Positions 11,979 through 23,875 of a stretch of 64,000 nucleotides of DNA are shown piece after piece (the stretch's first letter is position 1; each line of letters begins with the position of its first letter). The notes beneath the pieces are model-generated. The model searched no databases and was not told the origin of the DNA. It worked only from the letters and a program-made list of their open reading frames with translations. The position numbers were made by a program, and so were the translations under genes. The stretch is taken from contig CM028338.1 of NCBI GenBank assembly GCA_016647705.1, positions 15,580,740 through 15,644,739 of the forward strand, in the 5' to 3' direction. The stretch comes from Eucommia ulmoides (Eukaryota; Streptophyta; Magnoliopsida; Garryales; Eucommiaceae).

Positions 11979-12844
11979 ATGGAATCATCTAGTAATAGTC
12001 GTGGTCCAGGTAAAAGTAAAAGAAAATGGAGTATGGAAGAAGACAACGAGCTCATTGGAGCACTCCTGGACTTGGTAAATTCAGGAACACATCGAGCGGA
12101 AAATGGTTTTAGATCTGGATACCTAAACGTTATTGAAAAACGTATAGAGGAAAAACTTCCGGGAAGTTGTATCAAAGCCAAACCACATATCGAGTCGTGG
12201 ATTAAAGTTCTAAAGAGAGACTTTGCTATCATCTACGATATGCTCAATGGCAAAGATACAAGTGGATTTGGTTTTGATCACGATAAAAAATGTGTAACTG
12301 CAAGTCCAAGGGTTTGGCACGACTACTTCAAGGTATTCCTTGACTTTTATTTGAAATTTAATACATTAACAAGTTTATGTATTTATCTTATTCTACATTT
12401 GTTTTGTAGAGCCACAAGGGTGCCGAAAAATTTAAGGACAAAACTTTGCCACACTATGAGGATTTGTGCGTCATTTTCGGAAAAGACCGAGCAACCGGTG
12501 CTTCTGCACAAGCACCGATTGATATGATAGAGGAAACAGAAAGAGAAGAAAATGATGAAAATGAAGGAGACGAAGTGACTGCAACAATGTCGTCTACTAA
12601 TCCACCTATGCAAGAGACATCCGGAAGCACAAAACGAAAGAAACGAAAGAGAAACGAGGAAGACTTGATCGATGGATTGATGAATGCTGATGGATTAACA
12701 AAAATTTCAGGCTTATCTACATTTGAGAGACACAAAGCTTCCAGTGTTTTACTCCAAAATTCAGACCTTTCTGACTTATTTTGGAACATTCCTGATGATG
12801 AAAAGCAGGAATTTATCCAAAGTATATTGAAAGGTGATCTTTGA
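11979..12844 (+). CDS. Harbinger-encoded Myb/SANT-like DNA-binding protein
   Basis: Second gene of the transposon. In this superfamily the Myb-like protein binds the subterminal DNA and helps bring the transposase into the nucleus. Two exons, 11979-12332 and 12410-12844, are joined by a 77-base GT-AG intron in phase 0, giving 262 residues. The N-terminus (KRKWSMEEDNELIGALLDLV) begins a Myb/SANT-like domain of about 95 residues, ending near SPRVWHDYFK and HKGAEKFKDK. A middle acidic stretch (EETEREENDENEGDE) is followed by a basic KRKKRKRN cluster, probably a nuclear localisation signal. The C-terminus is predicted helical. No stop or frameshift breaks it, unlike its transposase neighbour. It starts 298 bases after the transposase stop, so it has its own promoter region. 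Confidence 0.85.
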
Positions 12845-13060
12845 AAAAAATTTATGTTTTTTTCCAAGACTTGCAGTATTAGTATGTGTACGGGTTGTTT
12901 TGAACTATAGACTTATCAGTTTATTTTGCGGTATTAGTATGTGTATGAATTGTTTTGATTTTATTTGGTTTATGTTTGATGGTTGTTTTATTTGGTTTAT
13001 GTTTGATGTTGGTTTATTTATGTTTGAATACTCTCTATTTTATTTTCATTTTTATTTATT

Positions 13061-13280
13061 GGTCATTCTAATACCATGTTTAATATTTTTTGTAACCAAA
13101 GGTAGGAATGGTAATGGTCATTCCAATACTATGTTTAATCCCGTTTGTTACCAAACATAGGAATGGTAATGGTCATTCCAATACCATGTTGAATCCCGTT
13201 TGTCACCAAACATAGGAATGGTAATGGTCATTCCATTCCATTACCACATCCATTCCAATACCACACTCATTCCATTCCAT
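13061..13280. repeat. 55-bp tandem repeats near right end of Harbinger
   Basis: GGTCATTC recurs at 13061, 13116, 13171 and 13226, an exact 55-bp period. Each unit contains ACCAAA and GGAATGGTAATGG, resembling the terminal repeat. A short CCATTCCA-rich stretch follows. Probable transposase-binding array. Confidence 0.85.
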
Positions 13281-13282
13281 TC

Positions 13283-13301
13283 CAGCGTACCAAACGTAGC
13301 G
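13283..13301 (-). repeat. Right terminal inverted repeat of Harbinger
   Basis: The complement reads CGCTACGTTTGGTACGCTG, matching the left end, and is followed by TAA at 13302-13304. Confidence 0.85.
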
Positions 13302-13304
13302 TAA

Positions 13305-14388
13305 GGGTAGTTTCGAAAATAGCAATGTGTATATTCAGTAAATTATTTTAAATAACTTTTTAAGCCCTACAATTTTTTTTTAAAAAATAAAAAATAAAAA
13401 AAAAATTGTATAGTTGTGAGAAAAAAAAATGTACATATATTCGTGGAATTCAAACGTCCAATTATTAAAGATAAATGCACTCACATCGTAAAAAATAAAT
13501 TAAAGGAAGAATTACCACTAAATACTGTTTTAACTTTCCATGTACCAATAAATACCATAGTTAAATTTGAACCAAAAACTCTCATTTTAATCATTTTTTG
13601 AACTGATTAGTCTCATTTTAAAAAAAAAATCGTACATATTAGATTACGGTTTTGCCCTTACTCATTTAACCCTAATATCTCTCTACTTTTTCGTGCATCT
13701 TCTCAGTTGTATGTACCCCATTTTCGGATCGATTCTCCACCGCGATAGTATCCACACCCATCGCCGTTGTATCTGCCCGTGATTCATTGTCGTTTTCGTC
13801 GTACTCCGTTACTGTTTGTTTGTTCCATGATTTCATCGTCGTTTTTCGCCGCCGAACTCATCGACTCTCTTCTCTGCCTCACATTCAACCGTCGCTGCCA
13901 TTGCCTATTAGTATTTCGTGAGTTTGTTGATATGTGTTTTACATATATATATATTCATTGCTTATTATTGTTCCAAATCTCTTTTTTTCGTTGACGTCCT
14001 AGTGCATGCCCCTCAATTTTTTCGTATTCTATATTTGTTGTTTTCGTTTTGAGTTCATTTCGTAGAAATCGATTTAGCATTCCATTTTACAGAATCGATT
14101 TTTTGGGTTTTAGGGGGATAAAATAATTTATGATTTCGATTTTTTATTTTTATTTCAGTTAGATCTTCCCCTATTCAACGATGATTTTTGGTGTCTTCCA
14201 TGGACGATTTTTTTTATTTCATTTGCAAAAACTTGATTTCATTTGAATGGATGAGAAGGTAATTTTTGCAAAACTTGATTTCCTATTAATTTACCGTCTG
14301 GAAGATCTTGTGTTTGTGACTTCTATGGCGAGCCTCTGCAGTTTTTGCTTCAGGTACATCTCTGTTCATGCTCATATGTGTGATAATT
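13305..14388. other. Non-coding region right of Harbinger
   Basis: A-rich tracts (13370-13430, 13615-13630) and a GC-richer island (13680-13900) without a convincing gene. Confidence 0.5.
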
Positions 14389-14664
14389 GATTCTCAATTG
14401 TATATCCAGTTCAGTTAATAGTTAATCCTGTATGGATTTCCTCCTACATTTGTTATTGTACTTTATAAGTTTGAAAATAGAAATTAGAGTTATGAATGGT
14501 GTCTGATTTCTCCCTATTCAACGATGATTCTCAATTGTATATCCTGTTCAGTTAATAGTTAATCACGTATGGATTTCCTCCTACATTTGTTATTGTACTT
14601 TAGAAGTTTGAAATTACAAATTGGAGTTATGAATGGTTTCTAATCTCCCCCCATTCAACGATAA
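14389..14664. repeat. 138-bp tandem duplication
   Basis: The block beginning GATTCTCAATTGTATATCC at 14389 recurs at 14527, including TTCAGTTAATAGTTAATC and CATTTGTTATTGTACTTTA, with point differences. Confidence 0.8.
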
Positions 14665-14770
14665 TTTTTGGTGTCTTCCATGGAGGATTTTTTATTTCAT
14701 TTGTAGAACTTGATTTCCCCCATTTTTTATGTTGAGTGTTAGTTCGCATGGAAGTTGGTTGAGTTTAAAT

Positions 14771-17700
14771 AGTGTTACATTCAACATGATAGACAGTGTT
14801 ACATTCAACACGAACTTAAAGTTTAAATATTTGCAATATTATGAAGCGTTACATTCATGGGATAAACGACACTTTCATGTTTGTTATTTGGTCTGATTTC
14901 TATAAAATTTGAGCATGAATGAGAAGAGGCATGCACCAGGAGGTCAATACGCATATTGTTTTGATTTGTTGATTTTGCTTTGTTTGATTTCGATTGTCTC
15001 GTGAACCTCACATTCAAATTTGAGCATGAATGAGATGGGGCATGTATGAATGTAACACTCAAAATAGTAGATAATGTTACATTCAACACACATACTTTTT
15101 TTTTATTTTTTAACAAGATTTAGACAGTGTTATATTCAACATGTATATTGATTGTGAGCATCGACACTCCCTGTTTGTTATTCATTTTGATTCATCAATT
15201 TGGAGCATAATGAGAATTTATCCCCTATGTTTGAATTGGGTGTTACATTCAACACACTGGACAGTGTTACATTCAACACTCACCTTGAATTTTGAATTTT
15301 GACATTTTAGGAAGTGTTAACACTGTAAAGCACAATTGCTTTCCGCCCTAGCTTAACACTGCAGAGCACTTCTTGAATCAAAACATTTTCTAATGGATGC
15401 TTATGTCATTATTTTTTAAGGTCTTCTCTGTTTACCCAATTTGATATGAATTTCAATAGCTTTACAAAGTAGCTGCTTTGGAATTGCAAATATGATCTTG
15501 GTGAGTCAGAATTTGCTTTGGTCTTAGTTCCACACACACTTTGGGGGATTTGATAGAACTATTTTAGATTCATCCTAATTGTTGTCAATGCAACCTAGAA
15601 GAATAATTGATCATGTAAGATGATCAATTATTCAATTCAGGAAGGTAATTTGAATTTCAAATGGTACTTGCTCTTGAGTTGGAGGCATCTTTCAATAAGT
15701 CAATTGCTTTTTTTCTTTTTTTGTAAAGTCCCATAAATCATGCAATGTTCATTTCTAATTTTTTTCCATATCCCCTGTTTGTATCACATGATCATGTTTG
15801 TTATTTGGTTTGATTTTTATAAAAATTGAGCATGAATGAGAAGGGGCATGCACTAGGAGGTTAATACGCATATTGTTTTGATTTGTTGGTTTCATTTTGT
15901 TGATGTCGATTATATCATGAACCATACATTCAAATTTGAGCGTGAATGAGAAAGTGCATGCATGAATGTAACACTCAAAATAGTACACAATGTTACATTC
16001 AATACGCATACTCTTTTTTTTTTTGCAAGTTTTAGACAGTGTTACATTCAACACACTAGACATTGTTACATTCAACACGCACCTTGAATTTTGAATTTCA
16101 GTGTTTTAGAAAGTGTTACATTCAACACGATCTTAAATTTTGAATATTTGCAATATTAGGAAACATTACATTAATGGGATAATCAATGATTTCATATTGT
16201 TATTCGGTTTGATTTTTATAAAAATTTGAGCATGAATGAGAAAGGGCATGCACCAGGAGGTCAATACGCATATTGTTTTGATTTGTTGATTTCATTTTAT
16301 TGATTTCGATTGTATCACCTTACGTTCAAATTTGAGCATGAATGAGAAGGGCATGCATGACTGTAACACTCAAAATAGCAGACAATGTTATATCCAAAAT
16401 GATGAGAACCAAAGTGTACCAACAAAGGATCCGCTGCATGTTCCAATTGGGCTTATTACGAGGGCAAGATCCAAGAAGATCAAAGAAGCACTTAATGGGC
16501 TAATTCAAGATATATGGGCTGAATCTAAAGTCGTAATGCCCAAGTTAGACCCAAATGGCAATCAAGGCCTAATCCATCTCATAAAGGCAAGCAAATGGGC
16601 TTAGTCATGAACTTAAATGGGCCAAAACATGAGACCCACGAAATTCTACTTATTTATTTTAGTTTATATCATTTTGTAAGACATCAATGCCAATTAGTAT
16701 TTTTATTTTCTAGTATTGATCTTGTAATAAGTATGAAAAGCATCTAGGACTTTTGTTCTTGTAGCCTCCCCCTAGGTGTGAAAGGCTATCCACTATCTAT
16801 AGTAGGATGTGATAAAGTTGAAGACTTCTTGTGTGAAAAGGACACCCCTAGGTGTGAAAGACCGCCCCCTATCTAAGGTAGGGTGTGCTTGACCACCCAC
16901 TAGCCTAGGCTCTCCTTTGTGTTGGTTGCCTATTTAAGAGAGTTGTATTCCATAGGAAAAACACATTACTTGAATAATATATCAGATTGAGAGAGTTTTC
17001 TCTTGAGTTCTTCATAGAACTTTTCTTTGAACTTATCAAGAATTTCTTGTGGCGTTCAAACTCTATAACTTCGGTTTGTGATTCCATTATAATCTTTGGG
17101 TCAAGGTTTGTTATTTTATACCTTTGGTTCGCGTTTCATTCATAAACGTTGGGTCAAGGTTTCTATCAAACATTCTGTTTTTTTTTTTTTTTTTTGTATT
17201 CTTCCTTTCTTTCTTTTCATTTATAAATCCAGATTTTAGATCGATCCTAGCAAAGACACCATAAATTGGTTTCGGGTCTCACTAATTCTTGGTGAGGTTC
17301 GCATCACAAAACACATACTTTTTTTTTGGCAAGTTTTAGATAGTGTTACATTCAACACGCACCTTGAATTTTGAATTTCGGCATTTTAGAAAGTATTACA
17401 TTCAACACAAACTTAAATTTTGAATATTTGCAATATTGGGAAGCGTTATATTAATGGGATAATCGACACTTTTATGTTGTTATTCGGTTTGATTTTTATA
17501 AAATTTGAGCATGAATGAGAAGGGGCATGCACCAGGAGGTCAATACGCACATTGTTTTGATTTGTTGATTTCAATTGTCTCGTGAACCTTACATTCAAAT
17601 TTGAGCATAAATGAGAAAGGGCATGCATGAATGTAACACTCAAAATAGTAGACAATGTTACATTCAACACACATACTTTTTTTATTTTTTGACAAGTTTT

Positions 17701-18033
17701 AGACAGTGTTACATTCAACAGGTATATTGATTGTAAGCATCAACACTTTCTATTTGTTATTTGGTTTGATTTATCAGTTTTGAGCAGGATGAGAAGTTAT
17801 CCCTTATGTTTGGATTGGGTGTTACATTCAACATGCATTGTTTGTTTTAGTTAGATAATATTTGGATTGATAGAAGTTTAATTCTAATCAATTCCAGTTT
17901 ATAACGTTTGGATTTATCAAACAATTTGGATGAATTACTTTGATTAAAGTTTTTGAATTAGACAGTGTTACATTCAACACGCATTTTGTATTTTGATTTT
18001 TGGCATTTTAGAAAGTGTTACATTCAACACACA
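14771..18033. repeat. Tandem repeat region with GTGTTACATTCAACAC motif
   Basis: Four diverged copies of a unit of about 370-390 bp begin near 14812, 15760, 16129 and 17410. The unit includes TTTGCAATATT, TGAGCATGAATGAGAA, GGGCATGCA and CAATACGCA. Within and between them about 17 direct copies of a motif close to GTGTTACATTCAACAC occur (for example 14771, 14795, 15240, 15263, 16038, 17339, 17701, 17821, 18017), plus about four inverted copies (near 15048, 15964, 16358, 17629). No transposase or paired terminal repeats were found. It may be the body of a DNA transposon with subterminal repeats. Confidence 0.75.
16400..17306 (+). mobile_element. Solo LTR of chromovirus family F
   Basis: 907 bp, starting TGATGAGAACC and ending GGTTCGCATCA, flanked by CAAAA at 16395-16399 and 17307-17311. 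It matches the LTRs of element F (50664 and 56659, opposite strand) and the solo LTR at 47177. The first 200 bases keep an open frame (ITRARSKKIKEALNGLIQ, ending at 16604) that codes for the C-terminal tail of the family's polyprotein. A solo LTR arises when two LTRs recombine and remove the interior. Confidence 0.92.
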
Positions 18034-18039
18034 CTGAAA

Positions 18040-19820
18040 ATAATTTTTGGGGCCAATTGTTGAATTCTAAAAATTGATCTTTTTGAGAATGAAAGTGTAA
18101 AAAAATATAAAAAAATAAAAATAAAAAATTAGCACTATTTTAATTGGAATTCCATTAACGAAAGGAGTTTTAGGGATGAAAGTGTAATAAAAAAAGAAAA
18201 AGAAAAAATTGAAACTAAATTTAAACATGGGGCGAAAGTGTAATTATTAACCGAACCCTCGATGACGCTTTCAATGGAATCGTGAATCTTGCAGGTTTGT
18301 GGCTGTGGAACGTCAGATGCGAATGGCAAACGGCGGAGGCAAACGATCAACGGCGGATGCGAACAATTAACAGCGAACGGCAGTAGCAGACGGCAAACGG
18401 CAGACATGAACAACAACATTGAAGGCGAAGATGGAGAAGACGAACCAGTGACGGGGAACGACGTTAGTGATGATGAAGACGAACATAGAAGAGGACGGCG
18501 ACATCGACGACGAAGACAGTGGCAACGGCGAACAACGAGTTGATCGGCGACGCTAACAGGTCGGTGGTGGTGTGAAGAGGATAAATTAAATCCTATTTTG
18601 TTATGATTCATTTTTCTCATTTAACCATTTCGAAAACCTTTATTTGTCAAGATAAAAAATAAAATAAAATAAAGGTCTTTTTAAGTGCATCAAACAGAGG
18701 TTTACACAAATGTGGAGAAGATATTTAAAATCGATGAAAAAAAATATTTTTTTAACTGAAACTAAAGAAGACATCAATCACTATTCCACCGAAGAAACCG
18801 AAAAAACTTAAAAATCAAATGTCAATGATACATAAACATGTCATTTTCAATTAAAGAAAATCTCGCTACGCGGCAAAAATTAGGTCCGTTAGAAACTTAG
18901 AAAAAGTGCAGACTTCTTAGTTATTACCAATACTTACTAGACCCCTCAAAGAAGAGAAAAAGAACTAAAAACACCAAATATGCCAAATCAAAATTTGGCA
19001 CCTTCGATTTGGCAGCCCATGTGCTGAAGCGGACCATCTATACTCCCTTCTGCATAATTATATTTTGAACACAATAGCTCTCTAACACCATTATTGTATT
19101 ATAAGAACACCACAATTCAAAATTACTTGGTATTATATAAAGTCCAACATAAACGGTTTTGTTCATCATTTGGAGAAGAAAAAGTTTCGAATAATGTTGG
19201 TTCTATTCTTAGACAAAATATTATCAAAATCACTCAGCCGATCACAAGTGATAACCTCTTTTATGTAATTGCATGCAATTTTGATTTGAACATAAAGGCA
19301 TTTGCGATAAAATAAAAAATAAAAAATAAAAAAGATGAAGATTTGTGATCCTATCGCAAGTAGAAACTTACGTTTTTCTAGAATTTAGTTTTTTCAAAGT
19401 GATGTGCCAAACAAGAGAACAAAATTCGGCCTGGACTCAGAATAGTTTGTTTTTGTAAAATATAATCTCCACAATTGTTTTTTTTTTTTTGCCTGTCCTT
19501 ACTCCCGCGTTTGTCGCTGAATATACAATAAACACCCAGAGCATTGTATGCTAAGTGCGAATAGCGCCATGGATACTCTGTACAAAAGAGACCTGCTAAA
19601 ACTGCATAGGAATATGATATTGAGGGGTTTGGTTTGTGGAGCCTTTGGCTTTTTGCGCTTTTTTCCAACACACTCCGAGAGAGAGAAGAAAAAAAATAAA
19701 AAAAATAAAAGCTCTAAAGAAAAAAACAGTACAAAAATAAAGTACTCCCTTATAAGGACCACAACCACCACCACTCAATCCCCCCCTCCCAAAATTCCCA
19801 ATTCTTCCATTGTAGGGAGC
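18040..19820. other. Intergenic region upstream of DUF1635 gene
   Basis: Low-complexity A-rich stretches, and a GC-rich block at 18280-18560 made of AACGGC/GACGAC-like repeats whose open frames on both strands are compositional. The final 130 bases before 19821 hold pyrimidine-rich leader-like sequence and a weak TATAAG at 19751. Confidence 0.5.
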
Positions 19821-20828
19821 ATGGACAATTGTCAAAATTCCTTTCTTAATTGGGCTTGCCACTACCAAGGAAAGGTAAATTTGTAAACTTCGTTTATTTT
19901 CGGAAGAAATTGGTACCTAATTTGTAATGGTTTTTGTGTGCTGAAGCAGAGGATCCAAGGAAAGGTAACTTTGTAAAATTGGGTCATATTTTTGAAGAAA
20001 TTGGTAGCTAATTTGTAATGGGCTTTGTACTTAAACAGAGTATCGGAGGAAAGCTATATTTGTACAATTGGGTTCATTTTTCTAAGAAATTGCTAGCTAA
20101 TTTGTAATGGGTTTTGTTTGTTTTTGATACTGAAACAGAGTATGGAGGAGTTGAGGCAATCTCTGTTGCTAATGAATATGGAGCTGGAAACAACTAGATT
20201 GAGAACACAGGAGGAGCTGAGATTTAGAGATGAACAATTGGTTGAACTCACAGAAATGCTTAAAAGAGTTGTCAAAGAGAGAGATGAAGCCCAAGAGAGA
20301 TGCCAAAAGCTCATCTTTGAGAAACTATTACTCCAGCAGTTCAATCAGAAGGCCCCACTCTCCGGAGTTTCGAGCGTCGAAGACGAACCCAGAAGAGGAA
20401 TAGATTCCAACAATGGCTTTTCCTCCTCGGATTGCGAGGAGAGCATTGTCTCCTCGCCGGTTTTCGAACCAATTCCGCCGAACCTCTTGCCTCCGCCACC
20501 ACAATCGGAACCGGAGCTACCGGCGGTGATGGACAGACGGTTGCCCGAAAAGGGGAAGCTTTTGCAGGCAGTGATGGAAGCCGGGCCACTCCTCCAAACC
20601 CTCCTCCTGGCCGGGCCTCTTCCCCAGTGGCGCCACCCTCCGCCTCCTCTTGACACCTGTCAGATCCCACCGCCGCCGTTGGTCATACCATCTCCGGCAG
20701 CTAATCTCCTCCACCAAGACCCTTTACCCAACATAAGCATATGCGGTGGAATCGACAGGAAAAGGGGCATCCGTGAAGGCTCCGATTATTCTGCAGTGAT
20801 GAAGTACCAGAAAATTATGCTCAGTTGA
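19821..20828 (+). CDS. DUF1635-family protein
   Basis: A host gene of unknown biochemical role in a plant-specific family. Exon 1 is 19821-19874 (18 codons, starting MDNCQNSFLNWACHYQGK). The last exon is 20139-20828; a GT at 19875 and AG at 20137-20138 join them in phase 0, giving 247 residues. The N-terminal family signature is visible: a short aromatic lead-in, then SMEELRQSLLLMNMELETTR and a coiled coil to about residue 75 (ELTEMLKRVVKERDEAQERC). The rest is Ser- and Pro-rich (PIPPNLLPPPPQ, PPPPLDT) and ends in KYQKIMLS. An ATG at 20142 could start a shorter form that keeps the coiled coil. The intron is unusual: it contains two further copies of its own boundaries, one making a possible 15-base in-frame exon (19950-19964). 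No stop breaks the frame. Confidence 0.8.
19865..20141 (+). repeat. Triplicated exon/intron boundary in DUF1635 gene
   Basis: Three imperfect units of about 90 bp start at 19865, 19955 and 20044. Each holds an AAGGAAAG-type exon end, an intron body with TTGTAATGG and a CAG acceptor. Donors at 19875 and 19965 are GT; the third is CT (20054) and dead. Confidence 0.85.
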
Positions 20829-21652
20829 CCGAAAATTTTGGAAATTGAGGTAGATCACATTAATTATTCTACTAAATTTAGTGAAAGCTAAATGATTCTG
20901 GGTATGCAACTGATCTAGAATTTGTACATAAGCTTGATTTTAGAAACAAAGTAGTTCCCGAGTTAAGTAAAGTGGGAGAGGAGAGAAAGGAAAAGGGTTG
21001 GTTTTTCTGGGTTTTTCTGGCCAGTAATTTTTTGGTGGAGATACTGTAATTTTCTCCACTTATCAGTTTTCCTTTTCCATGTCCGAAGGGTATGATTTTC
21101 TGGTATATTTTAATGTAATCTGCAATCATTAATGATAATTCTGTGACTGTGTGAGTGTGAGTGAGAGAGAGAGGACTGTGGAGTGGTTGAGGTTGGAAGA
21201 ATGGGGTATGGCCAACAACCAGAAGGCCTGAAAGACCCTCCTTGTCGGGATTGGATCCCACAAATCAGAATGAGAATCTATGCTAATTGCAGCGTTTGAT
21301 TATTTTACTCTCATGATGTTCCTCTTTTCATTTTTTCTTTTTTCTTTTTTCTTTTTTCTTTTTTCTTTTTTTAATTTGAGTCTATTACTTTGTTCACATA
21401 TTTATTTATGTCATTTGATGGTCAGTTTGTCTAATACTTTCGCGTTATTTCTCTCCAGGACGCAAATTCAAAACCATTTCACATGCGGCAATAGATTAGT
21501 GATAGGCCGAATCAAAAAGGCAAAAACATAGTCAAATGGACTGGTCCACACGGCAAAAACAAGTAGCAGTAGTCTTATGTTCGTAAAATTTATACCTTGA
21601 ATCAACCTTCACGACCACAAGAAATGAAGTGTTCCTCCGTGCTCCTTTTTTT

Positions 21653-21694
<42 letters not shown>
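20829..21694. other. 3' flank of DUF1635 gene, simple repeats
   Basis: Probable 3' untranslated region to about 21150, with a GT/GA-rich patch at 21145-21175. A (CTTTTTT)n tract lies at 21331-21373 and a poly-T run at 21655-21693. No further gene was recognised. Confidence 0.5.
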
Positions 21695-21696
<2 letters not shown>

Positions 21697-22175
21697 TCAA
21701 ATGATGTACAAAATTGATAATAGGTAATTTTTATTGATAATTTTGCTAACTATTTATGATCAAAATTACCATTATAACCTAATTTGGCCACTAAAACTTA
21801 CTACTATTCTAAATGGCCTAACCACTATTGAATGGTGGTCTATTTTCACCACTAAAATGAGTATATAATTCCAAAATTAGCCCAAAAAACCTCTATAAAT
21901 AGGGGTCTCATTCTTCACCAAAGAGCACACCAAGACTTGCTTCTAAAACGTAAGTTTTCTATTTTCCTCTCTACTTGAAGAAAAGTCCCGGTTTAATAGC
22001 AAAACAGACAAGCCGAATTCTCGAGTCTACACTTCTTGTTAGAGAGCAATAAACTCTACTCCACTATAAATTCTACTTTAAATTGCATGAAGCATATTTT
22101 TCCTGTAAACAAAAGTGACTTATTCTCACATCGGATGGGCTTCACCGAGAACCCAATCCCGGGTGTCTAAGCCTT
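21695..22175 (+). promoter_or_regulatory. Probable 5' LTR and leader of element T
   Basis: Contains a good TATA box (CTATAAATAGGGG, about 21894) followed by leader-like sequence and, at 22178, GTGGGAACAGGTCAAAGAAG, which resembles the sequence just after Tat primer sites. The LTR start could not be fixed and no partner LTR exists in the window. Confidence 0.45.
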
Positions 22176-22224
22176 CTTTTGTGGGAACAGGTCAAAGAAG
22201 TAAACCCGACAGAGTTCAACCATA

Positions 22225-23487
22225 TTGACTGTGATCCACCGAACCAGATTTCGGCATCATCAGTCTAGCGCGTCTGGAATCACGACCAATGAAAACGAAA
22301 GCGGGAGACAGCCAATCCATATGGCTTATCATGACGCTGGTCTTTCAGATGAATCACCTACACTCCTGATGGAATTGAGAAGGAGATTCATGATCTCTAT
22401 CAGACTGTCTAATACCTATCTAGATAGGCTAATCAAGGTCAACTGTATCCGACGCCGCCTATACCCCCAAGGTTATGTGCTGCCTGTTAGTGAGTCACAA
22501 CTTATCTCTGACGAAGGACGGAGAGTTTGTGGTGAACAACGCCAAGAGGAGGAGCATTGCCAAGGGCAGCGTGATCTCTATCGAGAATTGGAGAAAATCC
22601 AAAATGAGAGAGATGAGCTACGCAAGGGAAGTCAGAATAGCCGACGAAACCCCAGAGCTAAGTGGTCTGCGAAGACCCCCAACATACACTAGCGACTGAG
22701 ACCCCGTGCATCATCAGCGTGAACTAAAGACTGAAGGAACGAAATACTTGTATCGAGAAATGAGTCACGTCGTGGTCGGATGGTGGACAAAGCTCATGAC
22801 GTGTCTCATAACATTTCACTGCCTTCAAAAGAGGCCTTATCGACATCGCGTCTGAGAGATCGACAAAGCGACTTGGATCGACAAACCAATAAAGACCTGC
22901 AGGAGTAGGTTAAGGCCATCAGTGAAAAACTTGGACAGATTGGGAAGGAGGAGCCTAATGTTTACAAGATTGTGAAAATGAGCATTTCTTCCTTTACTAC
23001 CCAGGTACTACGGGAAAAAGTCCCGACAAACCTCAAGGTGCTGTCTCAAATCGGGACGTACTAAGGAAACTCTGATCCGACAGAGCACCTCGATACATAC
23101 CATGCTCACATGGATCTACGCGGGGCGACAGATTCAATGAAGTACCAAACCTTCCAGGTGACTTTGGCCGGAGCGGCCTGAAAATGGTACAAGACGTTAA
23201 AACTAGGCAATTTCAACTCTTTTGAATCTTTTAGCCATGCCTTTGCACACAGGTTTACAAGCAGCAAGTGGCGGGATAAAAACCCATCACACCTCATGTC
23301 AATAGGGAAGATGAAGGATAAGACACTGGAAGCGTACATTGAGAGGTTCTGCTGTGAATCTGATCAAGTAGAATAACTAAATGACGAGATAGCGGTGGCC
23401 GCCTTGATGGTGGGCGTACAGACAGGTCTATTCTTGCATGATATGGCCTATGCACCATCAAAAACTTTAGTCGTGGCCTTCGCTCTC
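22225..23487 (+). pseudogene. Element T gag, N-terminal and core part
   Basis: The N-terminal piece (22225-22692, 155 residues) is charged and coiled-coil-like near its end (YRELEKIQNERDELRK). From about 22960 the retrotransposon gag core is clear: DPTEHLDTYHAHMDL, then TLAGAA, KWYKTLKLGNFNSFESF, FAHRFTSSK and KDKTLEAYIERF. This is the capsid domain typical of Tat elements. In-frame stops interrupt it near 23063, 23180 and 23375; two of the three are explained by C-to-T changes. Element A is inserted at 23488 after target bases CTCTC, and gag resumes at 46197. Confidence 0.75.
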
Positions 23488-23875
23488 TGGTGGCCTCTAT
23501 TTAAGCGCTGCCACTTTCACCGTAAACGTACGGATCAAGTTTTAGTATAGTGGACCTTTCGGTAGGGTATCGTATCTACAGGGATTGGTTGAGATTATTA
23601 TTGAGTACCGTGTTTGTCATAACCTAATTTTACCTAGGCGATAAAAATGAAATTTAATTAAATACTAATTCTAAACGAAAATATTAATTTAATTAACTAT
23701 ACTATAAATACTATATTCAGATTGTTTAGGGGGGGTAAATTGTCTAGGGATTAACTTTATTTACTTAAATACGTTTGGTTTTGTTTTAGTTAATGTTAAC
23801 GGCGTTCGGCATATCCGACAATCTCAATTCAGAAACTTCTCCACCACCTCTTCCGAGTGTAAGACGGGGGAATAC
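23488..23875 (-). repeat. 3' LTR of A, outer fragment
   Basis: Matches 44585 onward (TGGTGGCC, ATTTAAGCGCT, CTTTCGGT). Interrupted by C after target bases AATAC (23871-23875). The undisturbed site is visible in the other LTR near 44960. Confidence 0.88.

Larger units (their letters stand above)
8672..13301 (+). mobile_element. PIF/Harbinger DNA transposon
   Basis: The element is 4,630 bp, bounded by TAA at 8669-8671 and 13302-13304, the 3-bp target duplication typical of this superfamily. The terminal inverted repeats match at 13 of 16 positions (GGCCCCGTTTGGTACG against the complement of the right end). It carries the two genes expected of an autonomous element, a DDE transposase and a Myb/SANT-like protein, both on the plus strand. 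Subterminal repeats occur at both ends. The transposase has one premature stop, so this copy is probably not self-sufficient now. Confidence 0.92.

Noticed and set aside
18135-18620. Open frames on both strands in the AACGGC/GACGAC-rich block as a gene
   Set aside because: Biased repeats keep both strands open; no domain and no supporting splice or promoter context.
13400-18650. One large MULE or Helitron covering the whole repeat region
   Set aside because: No terminal inverted repeats with 9-bp duplications, no CTRR hairpin end and no transposase or helicase were found.
20341-20717. Long minus-strand frames opposite the DUF1635 exon
   Set aside because: They are the GC-rich antisense of the proline-rich coding region and have no domain.
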